Assembly: GCA_017473865.1 (NCBI GenBank)
Contig: JAFUJB010000012.1
Location: 17,807-81,806 of the forward strand
DNA from: Clostridia bacterium
GTDB taxonomy: Bacteria > Bacillota > Clostridia > Oscillospirales > CAG-272
DNA: 64,000 bases
Direction: 5' to 3'
In this document: positions 43,333 through 50,765 of the stretch, piece after piece
Layout: the number at the start of each line of letters is the position of its first letter
Position numbering within the stretch: position 1 is the stretch's first letter
Made by a program: the position numbers and the translations under genes
Notes under the pieces: generated by a model
Seen by the model: the letters and a program-made list of their open reading frames with translations, nothing else
Told to the model about the DNA's origin: nothing
Database searches by the model: none

Positions 43333-43368
43333 ATGGATATACGGGCTGTGCCCGTATATCCATTTTTA
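43333..43368 (+). terminator. Terminator of pepD
   Basis: ATGGATATACGGG / CCCGTATATCCAT with a 5-nt loop and T5. It belongs to the palindrome family noted at 4.5 kb. The stretch 43369-43511 shows nothing else. Confidence 0.85.
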
Positions 43369-43511
43369 TGTTAGGATTTGCCTGCATACACAACAAAACA
43401 AAACCAACTTCATAATAGCAAATTTATAAATAATGGGGTTGGAAAATAGTTGCAATTTTACCTATAATAAAAGATTTGCCGTTCATTTTCGTCCTCTCCT
43501 AAACAACATTT

Positions 43512-44147
43512 TTACGGTACTCCCCGAGTTAAAAGCTCCCAAGCTCCGTTTTCAGTTCTGGCAAAATACCAGCTCCAGTTGTATTCAAAATTTGCATTCC
43601 ATGAATACCCTGCAAAGATAGACGTTCGAAATCGTGTTCTGAAAACCATACATTCCGTGTATACAACTCCTTCATCTGCCAATGTATTACAGTATTCCAA
43701 TTCTCTTTGACATAAACCATCGTCTGTATAACTGATAGAATACAATTTACACTCGTCCCATGATGAAAATATAGTCTTTATCAATTCAATCGCGCAATCC
43801 ATATCCTCTTTGGAATACACTTCTGAGTTCCCGTAATCTATCGTTGCAGGTTTTAGACTTATGCAAATAAAGATAATAACAAAGCAAAGAATTACTGAAA
43901 GCACAGAAAAAAGGATGATTCTTCGTCTGATTTTTTTCTTTTCCGCTTTTTCGTGGCGTTCTATAACTCCGTCCTTTTCTTTCTTCAGTACCGCCTCACT
44001 CGCATTAGAATTCATCTGCTGATAAGTCTCTTTACAATGAGGACAATTTGCTAAATGTTCTTTTATCATCTCTGCGCTTGCTTCGCTACAGGCTCCGTCC
44101 ACATAAAGCGGAAGCAAATCTTGAACAATCTCGCATTGTTTACTCAT
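43512..44147 (-). CDS. Anti-sigma factor with putative zinc-finger (zf-HC2) domain
   Basis: 211 residues. The N-terminal zinc-binding anti-sigma domain is CEIVQDLLPLYVDGACSEASAEMIKEHLANCPHCKETY (H-x3-C-x2-C). A basic juxtamembrane stretch (KAEKKKIRRR), one transmembrane helix (IILFSVLSVILCFVIIFICISL) and an extracytoplasmic domain of about 110 residues follow. It should hold the sigma factor encoded just upstream at the membrane until a signal arrives. ATG at 44147 overlaps the sigma gene's end by 8 bp (ATGAGTAA), giving translational coupling. Confidence 0.9.
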   Translation of the reverse strand: MSKQCEIVQDLLPLYVDGACSEASAEMIKEHLANCPHCKETYQQMNSNASEAVLKKEKDGVIERHEKAEKKKIRRRIILFSVLSVILCFVIIFICISLKPATIDYGNSEVYSKEDMDCAIELIKTIFSSWDECKLYSISYTDDGLCQRELEYCNTLADEGVVYTECMVFRTRFRTSIFAGYSWNANFEYNWSWYFARTENGAWELLTRGVP

Positions 44148-44625
44148 TTTTCTCATCCATCCTTTCTTTAATCTTTAGCTTAGCGCGATGATAAGTAACT
44201 CTCGCCCAAGTTTCTGTCTTTCCAAATATAGTGGCGATCTGTGCAAAGGAAAGCTCTCCGAACACACGAATCTGAAAAACCTCCTTGTACGGCTCATCCA
44301 AACAATGTATCACAAGATGTATGCGGAAAGCCATATCCGAATCAGCTGCAGCACGTTCTACGCTCTCATCAGATGGTAGCTCGCTTATCTCGCTTATATA
44401 GGCTATGCGCTGATTATTTCGCATTTCATCATAATATAAATTCTTGGCAATCGAGCATAGCCAAGTCAGCTCATCACACTTTCCTTTGAATTGAGCTTTT
44501 GCCGATACTGCTTTATAAAAGGTATTCTGTGTTATTTCTTCTGCCAACTCGCGATTTCTGACCAGAGATACCGCATACGAATAAACCTGCATATAGTAAG
44601 AGTTATATAGCTTTTCGTAATCCAT
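44140..44625 (-). CDS. ECF-type RNA polymerase sigma factor
   Basis: 161 residues. Region 2: YNSYYMQVYSYAVSLVRNRELAEEITQNTFYKAV, then TWLCSIAKNLYYDEMR. Region 4: LDEPYKEVFQIRVFGELSFAQIATIFGKTETWARVTYHRAKLKIKE. ATG at 44625 is preferred because GGGGGG lies 9 nt upstream; an ATG at 44634 is buried in that site. It is paired with the anti-sigma gene downstream. Target promoters are not evident in this window. Confidence 0.93.
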   Translation of the reverse strand: MDYEKLYNSYYMQVYSYAVSLVRNRELAEEITQNTFYKAVSAKAQFKGKCDELTWLCSIAKNLYYDEMRNNQRIAYISEISELPSDESVERAAADSDMAFRIHLVIHCLDEPYKEVFQIRVFGELSFAQIATIFGKTETWARVTYHRAKLKIKERMDEKNE

Positions 44626-44843
44626 ACTTATCATCCCCCCTTTGCGCTCATAGGTTAGACGGGAAAAACACGATTTCGTTACAAACATTATAACATATTT
44701 TTCAAAAAATGTGTTAAGCTATATAAAAAATATGGGTTTCACCGAAGCGAACCCCTTTAAAATATAAATACATAAGAACAATAGTACATAAATGCAAAAA
44801 GCATCGCAGAGTGACTAAATGGTGGCTCTTGGCACTTTCGTTA

Positions 44844-44872
44844 TAGACTAATTCACCATTTTATGATATAAT
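44844..44872 (+). promoter_or_regulatory. Distal promoter upstream of the XRE-TPR gene
   Basis: TAGACT at 44844-44849, 17-bp spacer, TATAAT at 44867-44872. The predicted start would be at about 44879, the first base of the hairpin below. The stretch 44626-44843 has no gene. Confidence 0.55.
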
Positions 44873-44878
44873 TCATTT

Positions 44879-44905
44879 GCGAGGTATAGCGAAACTATAC
44901 CTCGC
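44879..44905 (+). repeat. Perfect hairpin in the XRE-TPR leader
   Basis: GCGAGGTATAG (44879-44889) / CTATACCTCGC (44895-44905), 11-bp arms and a CGAAA loop. There is no T tract, so it is not a terminator. It sits where the distal transcript should begin. Confidence 0.65.
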
Positions 44906-44921
44906 CTGTCCATATGGGTTC

Positions 44922-44950
44922 TTCAACATGAACTAGATATATTGTATAAT
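44922..44950 (+). promoter_or_regulatory. Proximal promoter of the XRE-TPR operon
   Basis: TTCAAC at 44922-44927, 17-bp spacer, TATAAT at 44945-44950. Confidence 0.5.
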
Positions 44951-44982
44951 TTATATGGGGAAATAAATTCTTGGAGGATAGT

Positions 44983-46098
44983 ATGTCTATAGGCTCAACA
45001 ATCAAAAAATTACGAATTGCAAGAAGATTAACGCAGGAGCAACTTGCTTCTAATCTTGGAATCACCTCCAAGGCTGTCTCTCAATGGGAGTGTGATAGAA
45101 CGTCTCCCGACATTTCGCAAATTCCGGCTTTGTGTAAATTCTTTCAAATATCCGCCGATCAGTTGTTGAATATCAATTTGCCAAAATCCGAAGAAGAAAA
45201 GCAGGATATTCTGCACAGATATTATGATCTGTCAAGAAAAGGGTATCTAAAGAAAGGCTGGCAGCTTTTGCAAGAAGGTATTGCCAAATTCCCGAACGAT
45301 TACTCCATTATGATTCATCTGTCTATCTGCGGAGATTGGATGTGTAAATTTTCTGAAACCACACACGAGGAAAAAGACTCAATACGCCATCAATGCGCCG
45401 AATATTGCAAAAGAATTTTGGACGGATGCACAGATGATTTCATTCGACATGCCGCCGTGTCTATTCTTTGTACTTATTATGCTGAAAAAGGCGAAATACA
45501 TAAGGCGGAGGAGCTCGCCGGGAAGATGCCTGTTATGGTTATGAGCCAAGATTTTTTGTTTGCGAATATATACAAAGGCACAAAGAAAAACGAAGCCAAT
45601 CAAAGATTGAAGTCTAATCTACTGCAATTTATGTTAAAGAGATTTGATTCAAATTACAAATTGGATTCCGGTGAAAGATTATATTCCTCGGATGATCTGG
45701 AGGCGCTAAGAGAAAAGAAAATTGCTCTTTTAGAACTGTTGTTTGAAGAGGGTGATTTCGGATCTTACAGCGGCGCTCTTTCTGATTTTTACGAGGAGAG
45801 TGCACGCCACTACGCAACTGCCGGCAATACCGAAAGAGCTTTAGAGTGTTTAGAAAAATCTGTGCATTTAGCAATAGATTTTATCACATTTATGCAGAAA
45901 GATACTTTTACTCATACATCTCTTTTCCTCAAGGGAATGGTTGAGCAATCTCGCAACGTTTCACTAAACAGCGAAGATAATCAGGCGGTGTTGATTCTGA
46001 AAAATATGGAAAGAAAAGAATACGATATCGTTCGTGAATCAAACATATTCAAAAAACTTTCCAAAGAACTCGAATCCTACATTCAGATCAAATTATGA
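44983..46098 (+). CDS. XRE-family regulator with TPR-like C-terminal domain
   Basis: 371 residues. The HTH_3/XRE domain is at about 5-60 (IKKLRIARRLTQEQLASNLGITSKAVSQWECDRTSPDI). The rest is all helical and reads like degenerate TPR units (RRGYLKKGWQLLQEGIAKFPND, AAVSILCTYYAEKGEIHKAEELAGKMP, YATAGNTERALECLEKSVHL). This plan resembles RRNPP-type peptide-sensing regulators, though no peptide gene is evident. ATG at 44983 follows TTGGAGG. Its last bases overlap the next gene by ATGA, so it heads an operon with the membrane protein and MutS-like ATPase. A paralogue is at 62668. Confidence 0.88.
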   Translation: MSIGSTIKKLRIARRLTQEQLASNLGITSKAVSQWECDRTSPDISQIPALCKFFQISADQLLNINLPKSEEEKQDILHRYYDLSRKGYLKKGWQLLQEGIAKFPNDYSIMIHLSICGDWMCKFSETTHEEKDSIRHQCAEYCKRILDGCTDDFIRHAAVSILCTYYAEKGEIHKAEELAGKMPVMVMSQDFLFANIYKGTKKNEANQRLKSNLLQFMLKRFDSNYKLDSGERLYSSDDLEALREKKIALLELLFEEGDFGSYSGALSDFYEESARHYATAGNTERALECLEKSVHLAIDFITFMQKDTFTHTSLFLKGMVEQSRNVSLNSEDNQAVLILKNMERKEYDIVRESNIFKKLSKELESYIQIKL

Positions 46099-46454
46099 GT
46101 AAAAATCTTAAACTTTACGGTAAAGAATATTACGAATACACCGAGTTGCTGTCATTAGGAAACGTGTATTATATACTAATATCCAAAAGATTGCTGATAA
46201 AACCGATGATGCCGATATGGGCATATCTTTTGGCGTTGTTTTTGGTGCGCAGTAATATATTTTTTGCTATGGTTGGATTGCCCTCACTTATAGTTTTTTC
46301 TGTTTTCTTGGTGATGTTTTTCCCTCTATGGGAGGCGTGCAATGTTTCTGCAAAAGCATATATTGTGTTTCACGGTATTTCAATTTTGCTAATAAAGATT
46401 ATTTCCATTCCTATTTCTATGTTGCTGGAGGTATTATGGACTTTATGCTTTTGA
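46095..46454 (+). CDS. Small integral membrane protein in the XRE-TPR/MutS-like operon
   Basis: 119 residues, not recognised. A short soluble N-terminus (YGKEYYEYTELLSLGNVYYILISKRLL) is followed by three hydrophobic segments (about 41-57, 58-78, 90-115). There are no catalytic motifs. It overlaps the regulator by 4 bp and the MutS-like gene by 19 bp, so all three are translationally coupled and probably act together. No signal peptide is cleaved. Confidence 0.75.
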   Translation: MSKNLKLYGKEYYEYTELLSLGNVYYILISKRLLIKPMMPIWAYLLALFLVRSNIFFAMVGLPSLIVFSVFLVMFFPLWEACNVSAKAYIVFHGISILLIKIISIPISMLLEVLWTLCF

Positions 46455-47941
46455 ATAAGAATAATCAGGCAATCGTTGATTTCGATGTGAGAGCGGAGAT
46501 TGTATCAAAGGATAAATTTTTTGACCGTGCAAAGAAATATATCAGTACCGATAAAGAAACACTACTCTATCGGCAATCGCTTTTTTCAAATATATTGAAG
46601 ATCAATGGTCTGTCAGAATTTTTAAAAACACTTTGCGAAAAGCTTACGGAATACGAACCACTAATGAAATATGCTCAAGCTTCTAATACAGAAGATAAAA
46701 TTAATAGCATTCTATATCCAACGGTTTATATCGAACTTGTAAAATATATTTACGAATCGCTTTCATCGCTAAAAAGCAGTATTACATCAGAATCCCTAAA
46801 GCAGTTTTATACGCTTGCCCAAAACGATATTGAGTCAGATGAATATAAACGTATTGAGCGTTATTATGAAAAAAATAAAGAAAGACTTCGCTCGGTCAAC
46901 AGTGTAACGATTGGCGTAAATCTCAATGCCATATATCAACCCACAGAAGCAGGGATAATCTCCTTAAATAAAGAAACATTCAAGTCAGGAGATCTGCTTG
47001 ACCGCATTATAAAACTGGATTTTGAAAAGGACGAATATCACTGTATTGCACCCATCACAGTAATTGACAAAAAACTGGGATTTCAAGAAAGTCAACAGGT
47101 GAATTATGCTTTTTTAAATGCTATGAGTAAAGTATTGGATAGCGGACTTCATCATTGCAGTAACCGTGCGCTTAATTATATCAAATGGAGGCTTACAAAA
47201 TATTTCGAATATTTTGATTCTCTTAAATTTGTTGTTGAAGCAATTAACCGCATAGAGATATTTAAAGAAAAGAATATTCCTTTATGTTTTCCGATAATTA
47301 GTACTAATAGGGGATTAAGCGTTGTATCGTTATATGACAATACTCTATGTCGAGCAAAGGACAAGAAAGATATCGTTCCTAATACGATAACCCTTGAAAA
47401 CAGTGTTTGTTGCTATATCTTGACCGGTCCAAATAGCGGAGGAAAAACGGTGTTTATCAATTCGCTTGGAGCCGCACAGTATTATTTTCAACTTGGCATG
47501 CCTATTCCGGCAAAGGAAGCGACATTACCTATATGCGATACCATATATAAAATATCGGTTGAAGAACAAGCAAACGTCAATTTGGTTGGACGTTTTGAAA
47601 AAGAGTGTATTTCACTTTCTAACGTATTGAAGCAATTTACAGAAAACAGCTTGGCACTCATTGATGAAGCCTTCACTTCAACTTCCTCTGCGGAAGCTGT
47701 ACCGATAGCGGCGAACTTTATTAGGGAGCTATGCAAAATCGGAGGTAAATGTGTTTTTATTACACATCATCACGAACTTTGTGAAACAGAGCCAAAGATC
47801 GCTGAGTGCGGTGAAAAAATCGGTTATCTACATACCGAGACATACGGTGATCGACGAACCTACGCTATTCAAAACGGAAAAGCGGAGTCCGGTAGTTATG
47901 CGCAGAGCATTGCCAAAAAATACGGATTGATAAAGGAGTAA
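46436..47941 (+). CDS. MutS-family ATPase lacking the mismatch-recognition domains
   Basis: 502 residues. The C-terminal third is a MutS ATPase: Walker A TGPNSGGKTVF near 330-338, a segment CDTIYKISVEEQANVNLVGRFEKEC equivalent to the MutS signature region, Walker B LALIDEAFTSTSSAEA near 405-420 and FITHHHEL near 442. The N-terminal two thirds match only the lever/core helices; the mismatch-binding and connector domains of MutS1 and the Smr nuclease of MutS2 are absent. So it is a divergent stand-alone MutS-like ATPase of unknown role. ATG at 46436 follows GGAGG and lies inside the upstream membrane gene. Confidence 0.87.
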   Translation: MDFMLLNKNNQAIVDFDVRAEIVSKDKFFDRAKKYISTDKETLLYRQSLFSNILKINGLSEFLKTLCEKLTEYEPLMKYAQASNTEDKINSILYPTVYIELVKYIYESLSSLKSSITSESLKQFYTLAQNDIESDEYKRIERYYEKNKERLRSVNSVTIGVNLNAIYQPTEAGIISLNKETFKSGDLLDRIIKLDFEKDEYHCIAPITVIDKKLGFQESQQVNYAFLNAMSKVLDSGLHHCSNRALNYIKWRLTKYFEYFDSLKFVVEAINRIEIFKEKNIPLCFPIISTNRGLSVVSLYDNTLCRAKDKKDIVPNTITLENSVCCYILTGPNSGGKTVFINSLGAAQYYFQLGMPIPAKEATLPICDTIYKISVEEQANVNLVGRFEKECISLSNVLKQFTENSLALIDEAFTSTSSAEAVPIAANFIRELCKIGGKCVFITHHHELCETEPKIAECGEKIGYLHTETYGDRRTYAIQNGKAESGSYAQSIAKKYGLIKE

Positions 47942-47947
47942 AATAAT

Positions 47948-48037
47948 ATGTCAGATAAATTTACTAATGAGATAATGACAACAATTCGTACTATAAAAGA
48001 ATACAAAGATAAATATGGAAACACCGTTGGAGATTGA
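47948..48037 (+). CDS. Small ORF downstream of the MutS-like gene (possibly frameshifted, part 1)
   Basis: 29 codons starting MSDKFTNEIMTTIRTI, with AAGGAG well placed upstream (overlapping the end of the MutS-like gene) and a TGA at 48035-48037. The frame at 48015-48122 continues in a shifted phase with protein-like composition. The two parts joined would make a 55-60 residue helical protein, so this may be one gene with a frameshift. Confidence 0.5.
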   Translation: MSDKFTNEIMTTIRTIKEYKDKYGNTVGD

Positions 48038-48122
48038 CCGGTATTATAAAACCTTTGGCACATACAAAGGGATAGAGGAATATTTGCAAAAGTTAAATAG
48101 GGTTCCAAGTAATAATTGTTAG
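48015..48122 (+). CDS. Small ORF, shifted continuation (part 2)
   Basis: 35 codons from ATG 48015, reading METPLEIDRYYKTFGTY then KGIEEYLQKLNRV and ending TAG 48120-48122. It overlaps part 1 by 23 bp and has no ribosome site of its own. It is either a frameshift continuation or a separately coupled microprotein. Confidence 0.35.
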   Translation: METPLEIDRYYKTFGTYKGIEEYLQKLNRVPSNNC

Positions 48123-48136
48123 TTTTTATAATGCAC

Positions 48137-48186
48137 ACCGCCGAGAGTAATCGTTTTGGTTGCTCTCGGCAGTATTTTATACATTT
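48137..48186 (+). terminator. Terminator of the XRE-TPR/MutS-like operon
   Basis: GCCGAGAG / CTCTCGGC outer stem with inner TAA-C...G-TTG pairs and a broken T tract. It is nearly the same sequence as the terminator at 50030-50073. Confidence 0.75.
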
Positions 48187-48258
48187 TTCGATTTCAACCA
48201 ATATTTTGTTATTTCGACAATAAATCTCCGTTTCGGAGAAATACTAAAACATCGCTCT

Positions 48259-48288
48259 TTTGACTCTACTATTGGTTTCGTGTATAAT
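48259..48288 (+). promoter_or_regulatory. Promoter of the paired XRE regulators
   Basis: TTGACT at 48259-48264, 18-bp spacer, TATAAT at 48283-48288. Confidence 0.65.
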
Positions 48289-48333
48289 ATAGTCACAAGC
48301 TCCGGAACTTGAATCTTTTCGAGAGGTAAAAAA

Positions 48334-49197
48334 ATGTACGAATGTAATATTGCAGAAAAATTAGTAGAGCTCCGCACTTCAAAGGGAGTAACGCAAGAGG
48401 ATGTGGCTGAAAGCTTGTCAGTGTCCAATAAGACTATATCAAAATGGGAGAATGGCGCCTCGACACCTGATCTTCCTATGGTTGTAGAACTCGCAAAATA
48501 TTATGGCGTCACCACTGACACGCTTCTCGGACTTTCTGAGGACAAAAAGCAAAGCACAACAGAAGAAATCCGATCTTTATTTGAGGGGCTTGATCGCCGT
48601 GAATCTATACTGAAAGCATTTGAAGCGGTAAAAGCGCTTGTCCCCGCGATATTCGGAACGGTTTCTAAATATGCAGATGATGTTTATGATAAAGAATCCG
48701 TCTTTCCCACAGATATATCGCATTTCTATCGTTCCAATATTTCTCTTCATGAGTTTTTTGAGTTTGTTGCAAGCTCTGAAAACGTGAATTTAGCCGTGAT
48801 GATGCTGCGGAACAATGCTAACTTTGCATGGATGAACGATGAGAATAAGCAAAAAGAAATCGTTAAGATCTTCAAGTTCTTGTCTAACGAGGATGCGCTT
48901 TCCGTGCTGTACTTTGTTCATTCAACTAACTGTTCCGAAAGCTTCACGGCAGACTATGTTGCGCGCAATACGGGACTTAAAGAAGAACGCATTACAGAAA
49001 TTCTCGACGAATTCTGTTCAGTTGGCGCATGCCATCGGGTAATGGCACATCTTACCGAAGGTGAGGTAAGAGTTTATGAGTGTTTCGGTGATGGTATCGT
49101 TCTGTCCTTGATCTCTCTTGCTTTTGAAAGAATGTGCGGCAGACAATCCTATGCCTACAACTATAACGGAAGATGCAAAATGATTGGAGGTAAATAA
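48334..49197 (+). CDS. XRE-family regulator with winged-helix-like C-terminal domain (first of pair)
   Basis: 287 residues. HTH at about 6-62 (IAEKLVELRTSKGVTQEDVAESLSVSNKTISKWENGASTPDL). A linker domain follows, then an ArsR-like segment (FKFLSNEDALSVLYFVHS...YVARNTGLKEERITEILDEFCSVGACHRVM) and a C-terminal FGDGIVLSLISLAFERM helix. The C-terminal half probably senses a ligand or binds a second DNA/protein site. It ends 1 bp before the next regulator, with which it shares overall plan. Confidence 0.87.
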   Translation: MYECNIAEKLVELRTSKGVTQEDVAESLSVSNKTISKWENGASTPDLPMVVELAKYYGVTTDTLLGLSEDKKQSTTEEIRSLFEGLDRRESILKAFEAVKALVPAIFGTVSKYADDVYDKESVFPTDISHFYRSNISLHEFFEFVASSENVNLAVMMLRNNANFAWMNDENKQKEIVKIFKFLSNEDALSVLYFVHSTNCSESFTADYVARNTGLKEERITEILDEFCSVGACHRVMAHLTEGEVRVYECFGDGIVLSLISLAFERMCGRQSYAYNYNGRCKMIGGK

Positions 49198-49198
49198 G

Positions 49199-50026
49199 AT
49201 GGGTTTATCGGCTAATATCAAAAGATTTCGTCTTGAAAAGAATCTGACACAAGAGCAGCTTGCTACAAAGCTTGGAGTATCCGCTCAAGCTGTTTCCAAA
49301 TGGGAAACAAGCGAAACATATCCCGACGGTGCACTTCTCGTTCCTCTTGCTAACGAGCTTGAAGTTTCTCTCGACGAGCTTTTCGGAAACGATTCTGTTT
49401 CTATGGCAGACATTTCGTCCAAGATCGTGAAACTAATTCATAATACTGAGGCAAAAGATCGATTCAACCTTGCACGGGATATCGGTTGGCAGATCGAGCG
49501 CGGTTTGTTTAACTGCCGTATGGAGATTGAAAAAAAATATGATCCCAATGAAATCAAGAATCAGAAAAACGCATCCTATATTCTTGACGATAATGGATTT
49601 ACAATTGTTTCCAATGGAAAAGAGCCTTTCTTCTCGGTGTTTCCCGAGCCGGCAGAGGGATACGGTCATTTTCTTAATGACAAAGAAGATCTGCAAAAGA
49701 TATTTGTGGCACTGTCTCAATCGGATACAATGAACGCTTTGATCTATTTGTATCATAGAACTGAGAACTACGTTTTTGAGAGTTCTGTTCTTGCTAAGGA
49801 CTGCGAGATACCGAATGATCAAATAGAATCGGTATTGGCGGATCTGCTACTGTTGAAGGTAATGTGGAAGCAGAATATTACCATTAACGGCGAGGAGCGT
49901 ACGCTGTATTATTCAAGACCGAGCCACAAACTGCTTGCACTGTTTATCATGGCAAGGCAGATCGGCTATAAAGGAGCATATTGTTTGCAATCTCATGTCA
50001 GAAATACGCCGTTTATTAAAGAATAA
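49199..50026 (+). CDS. XRE-family regulator with winged-helix-like C-terminal domain (second of pair)
   Basis: 275 residues. HTH at about 5-60 (IKRFRLEKNLTQEQLATKLGVSAQAVSKWETSETYPDG). The C-terminal half has the same order as the previous gene: FVALSQSDTMNALIYLYHR, AKDCEIPNDQIESVLADLLLLKVM, then SRPSHKLLALFIMARQIGY. It is therefore a tandem paralogue, diverged strongly in sequence. ATG at 49199 follows TTGGAGG inside the end of the first gene. No non-regulatory target gene lies in the unit. Confidence 0.87.
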   Translation: MGLSANIKRFRLEKNLTQEQLATKLGVSAQAVSKWETSETYPDGALLVPLANELEVSLDELFGNDSVSMADISSKIVKLIHNTEAKDRFNLARDIGWQIERGLFNCRMEIEKKYDPNEIKNQKNASYILDDNGFTIVSNGKEPFFSVFPEPAEGYGHFLNDKEDLQKIFVALSQSDTMNALIYLYHRTENYVFESSVLAKDCEIPNDQIESVLADLLLLKVMWKQNITINGEERTLYYSRPSHKLLALFIMARQIGYKGAYCLQSHVRNTPFIKE

Positions 50027-50029
50027 AAT

Positions 50030-50073
50030 GCACCGCCGAGAGTAACCGTTTGGTCACTCTCGGCGGTGCTTTT
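50030..50073 (+). terminator. Terminator of the paired XRE regulators
   Basis: GCACCGCCGAGAGT (50030-50043) / ACTCTCGGCGGTGC (50056-50069), 14-bp perfect arms, then TTTT. Confidence 0.9.
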
Positions 50074-50102
50074 CAGTATTAACTTGAATAATTATAGTAA
50101 AA

Positions 50103-50148
50103 AACAAATCCGAACAAATTTCGATTTACGAAATAGTTCGGATTTGTT
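50103..50148. repeat. Long inverted repeat next to the tRNA-Glu repeats
   Basis: AACAAATCCGAAC / GTTCGGATTTGTT with an inner ATTTCG / CGAAAT, together a stem of about 19 bp, ending 5 bp before the first tandem unit. Confidence 0.75.
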
Positions 50149-50153
50149 ACGTT

Positions 50154-50530
50154 TGGTGACCCGTAGGGGAATCGCTCTTGTTTTTTGCAAAGCAAAAAAT
50201 ATAAATCTTTCCTATGCTTTGCAAAAAACTTCGGTCACCGTTCAAAAACGCTCCACCGGAGCCTTTTTTTCACTGCGTTCGATCCCCCTATATTTTACGA
50301 TCATATAAATGCAAAAAGCACCGCAATCGCGATGCTTTTTTTTGGTGACCCGTAGGGGAATCGCTCTTGTTTTTTGCAAAGCAAAAATCAAACCTCTTTC
50401 CTATGCTTTGCAAAAAACTTCGGTCACCGTTCAAAAACGCTCCACCGGAGCCTTTTTTTCACTGCGTTCGATCCCCCTATATTTTACGATCATATAAATG
50501 CAAAAAGCATCGCAATCGCGATGCTTTTTT
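50154..50530. repeat. Two tandem 188-189 bp units each ending in the tRNA-Glu 3' end
   Basis: Units 50154-50342 and 50343-50530 are nearly identical; they differ mainly in one short stretch (at about 50203-50212 and 50391-50400) and a few single bases. Each begins with 21 bp equal to the 3' end of the adjacent tRNA-Glu gene including CCA, read on the minus strand. Each also contains GCTTTGCAAAAAAC hairpin arms, GCTCCACCGGAGC, and a GCATCGCAATCGCGATGC terminator. Small open frames through the units are not credible genes. Confidence 0.85.
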
Positions 50531-50605
50531 TGGTGACCCGTAGGGGAATCGAACCCCTGTTTTCGCCGTGAGAGGGCGACGTCTTAGCCTCTTGACCAAC
50601 AGGCC
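50531..50605 (-). tRNA. tRNA-Glu (CUC)
   Basis: Minus strand with encoded CCA (50533-50531). Acceptor GGCCTGT pairs with ACGGGTC including wobble pairs. Anticodon stem TCGCC/GGCGA, loop CTCTCAC gives CTC; T arm AGGGGTTCGATTCCCCT. Confidence 0.93.
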
Positions 50606-50622
50606 TTTTTTTAACACTATGG

Positions 50623-50651
50623 ATTATAACACACATTTTTCAAAAAATCAA
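50623..50651 (-). promoter_or_regulatory. Promoter of tRNA-Glu
   Basis: Minus strand TTGATT (50651-50646), 17-bp spacer, TATAAT (50628-50623), in the context TGTGTTATAATCC. Confidence 0.8.
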
Positions 50652-50705
50652 TACAATTTTTCAAAAAAGTCGCGCCGTTATACCATATATTTCTCGACAT
50701 TCTTA

Positions 50706-50734
50706 TTGACTTTCCAATTTTTTGATGATATAAT
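50706..50734 (+). promoter_or_regulatory. Promoter of the SCIFF operon
   Basis: TTGACT at 50706-50711, 17-bp spacer, TATAAT at 50729-50734. Confidence 0.8.
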
Positions 50735-50765
50735 ATAGTGTATCAATCAAATGGAGGACACCATT

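Noticed and set aside
50066-50571. Three similar small frames (62-80 codons) in the tRNA-Glu repeats
   Set aside because: They run through tRNA 3' fragments and terminator hairpins; their similarity comes from the DNA repeat.
50154-50605. CRISPR array
   Set aside because: Only two long units, no short repeats with unique spacers, no cas genes.
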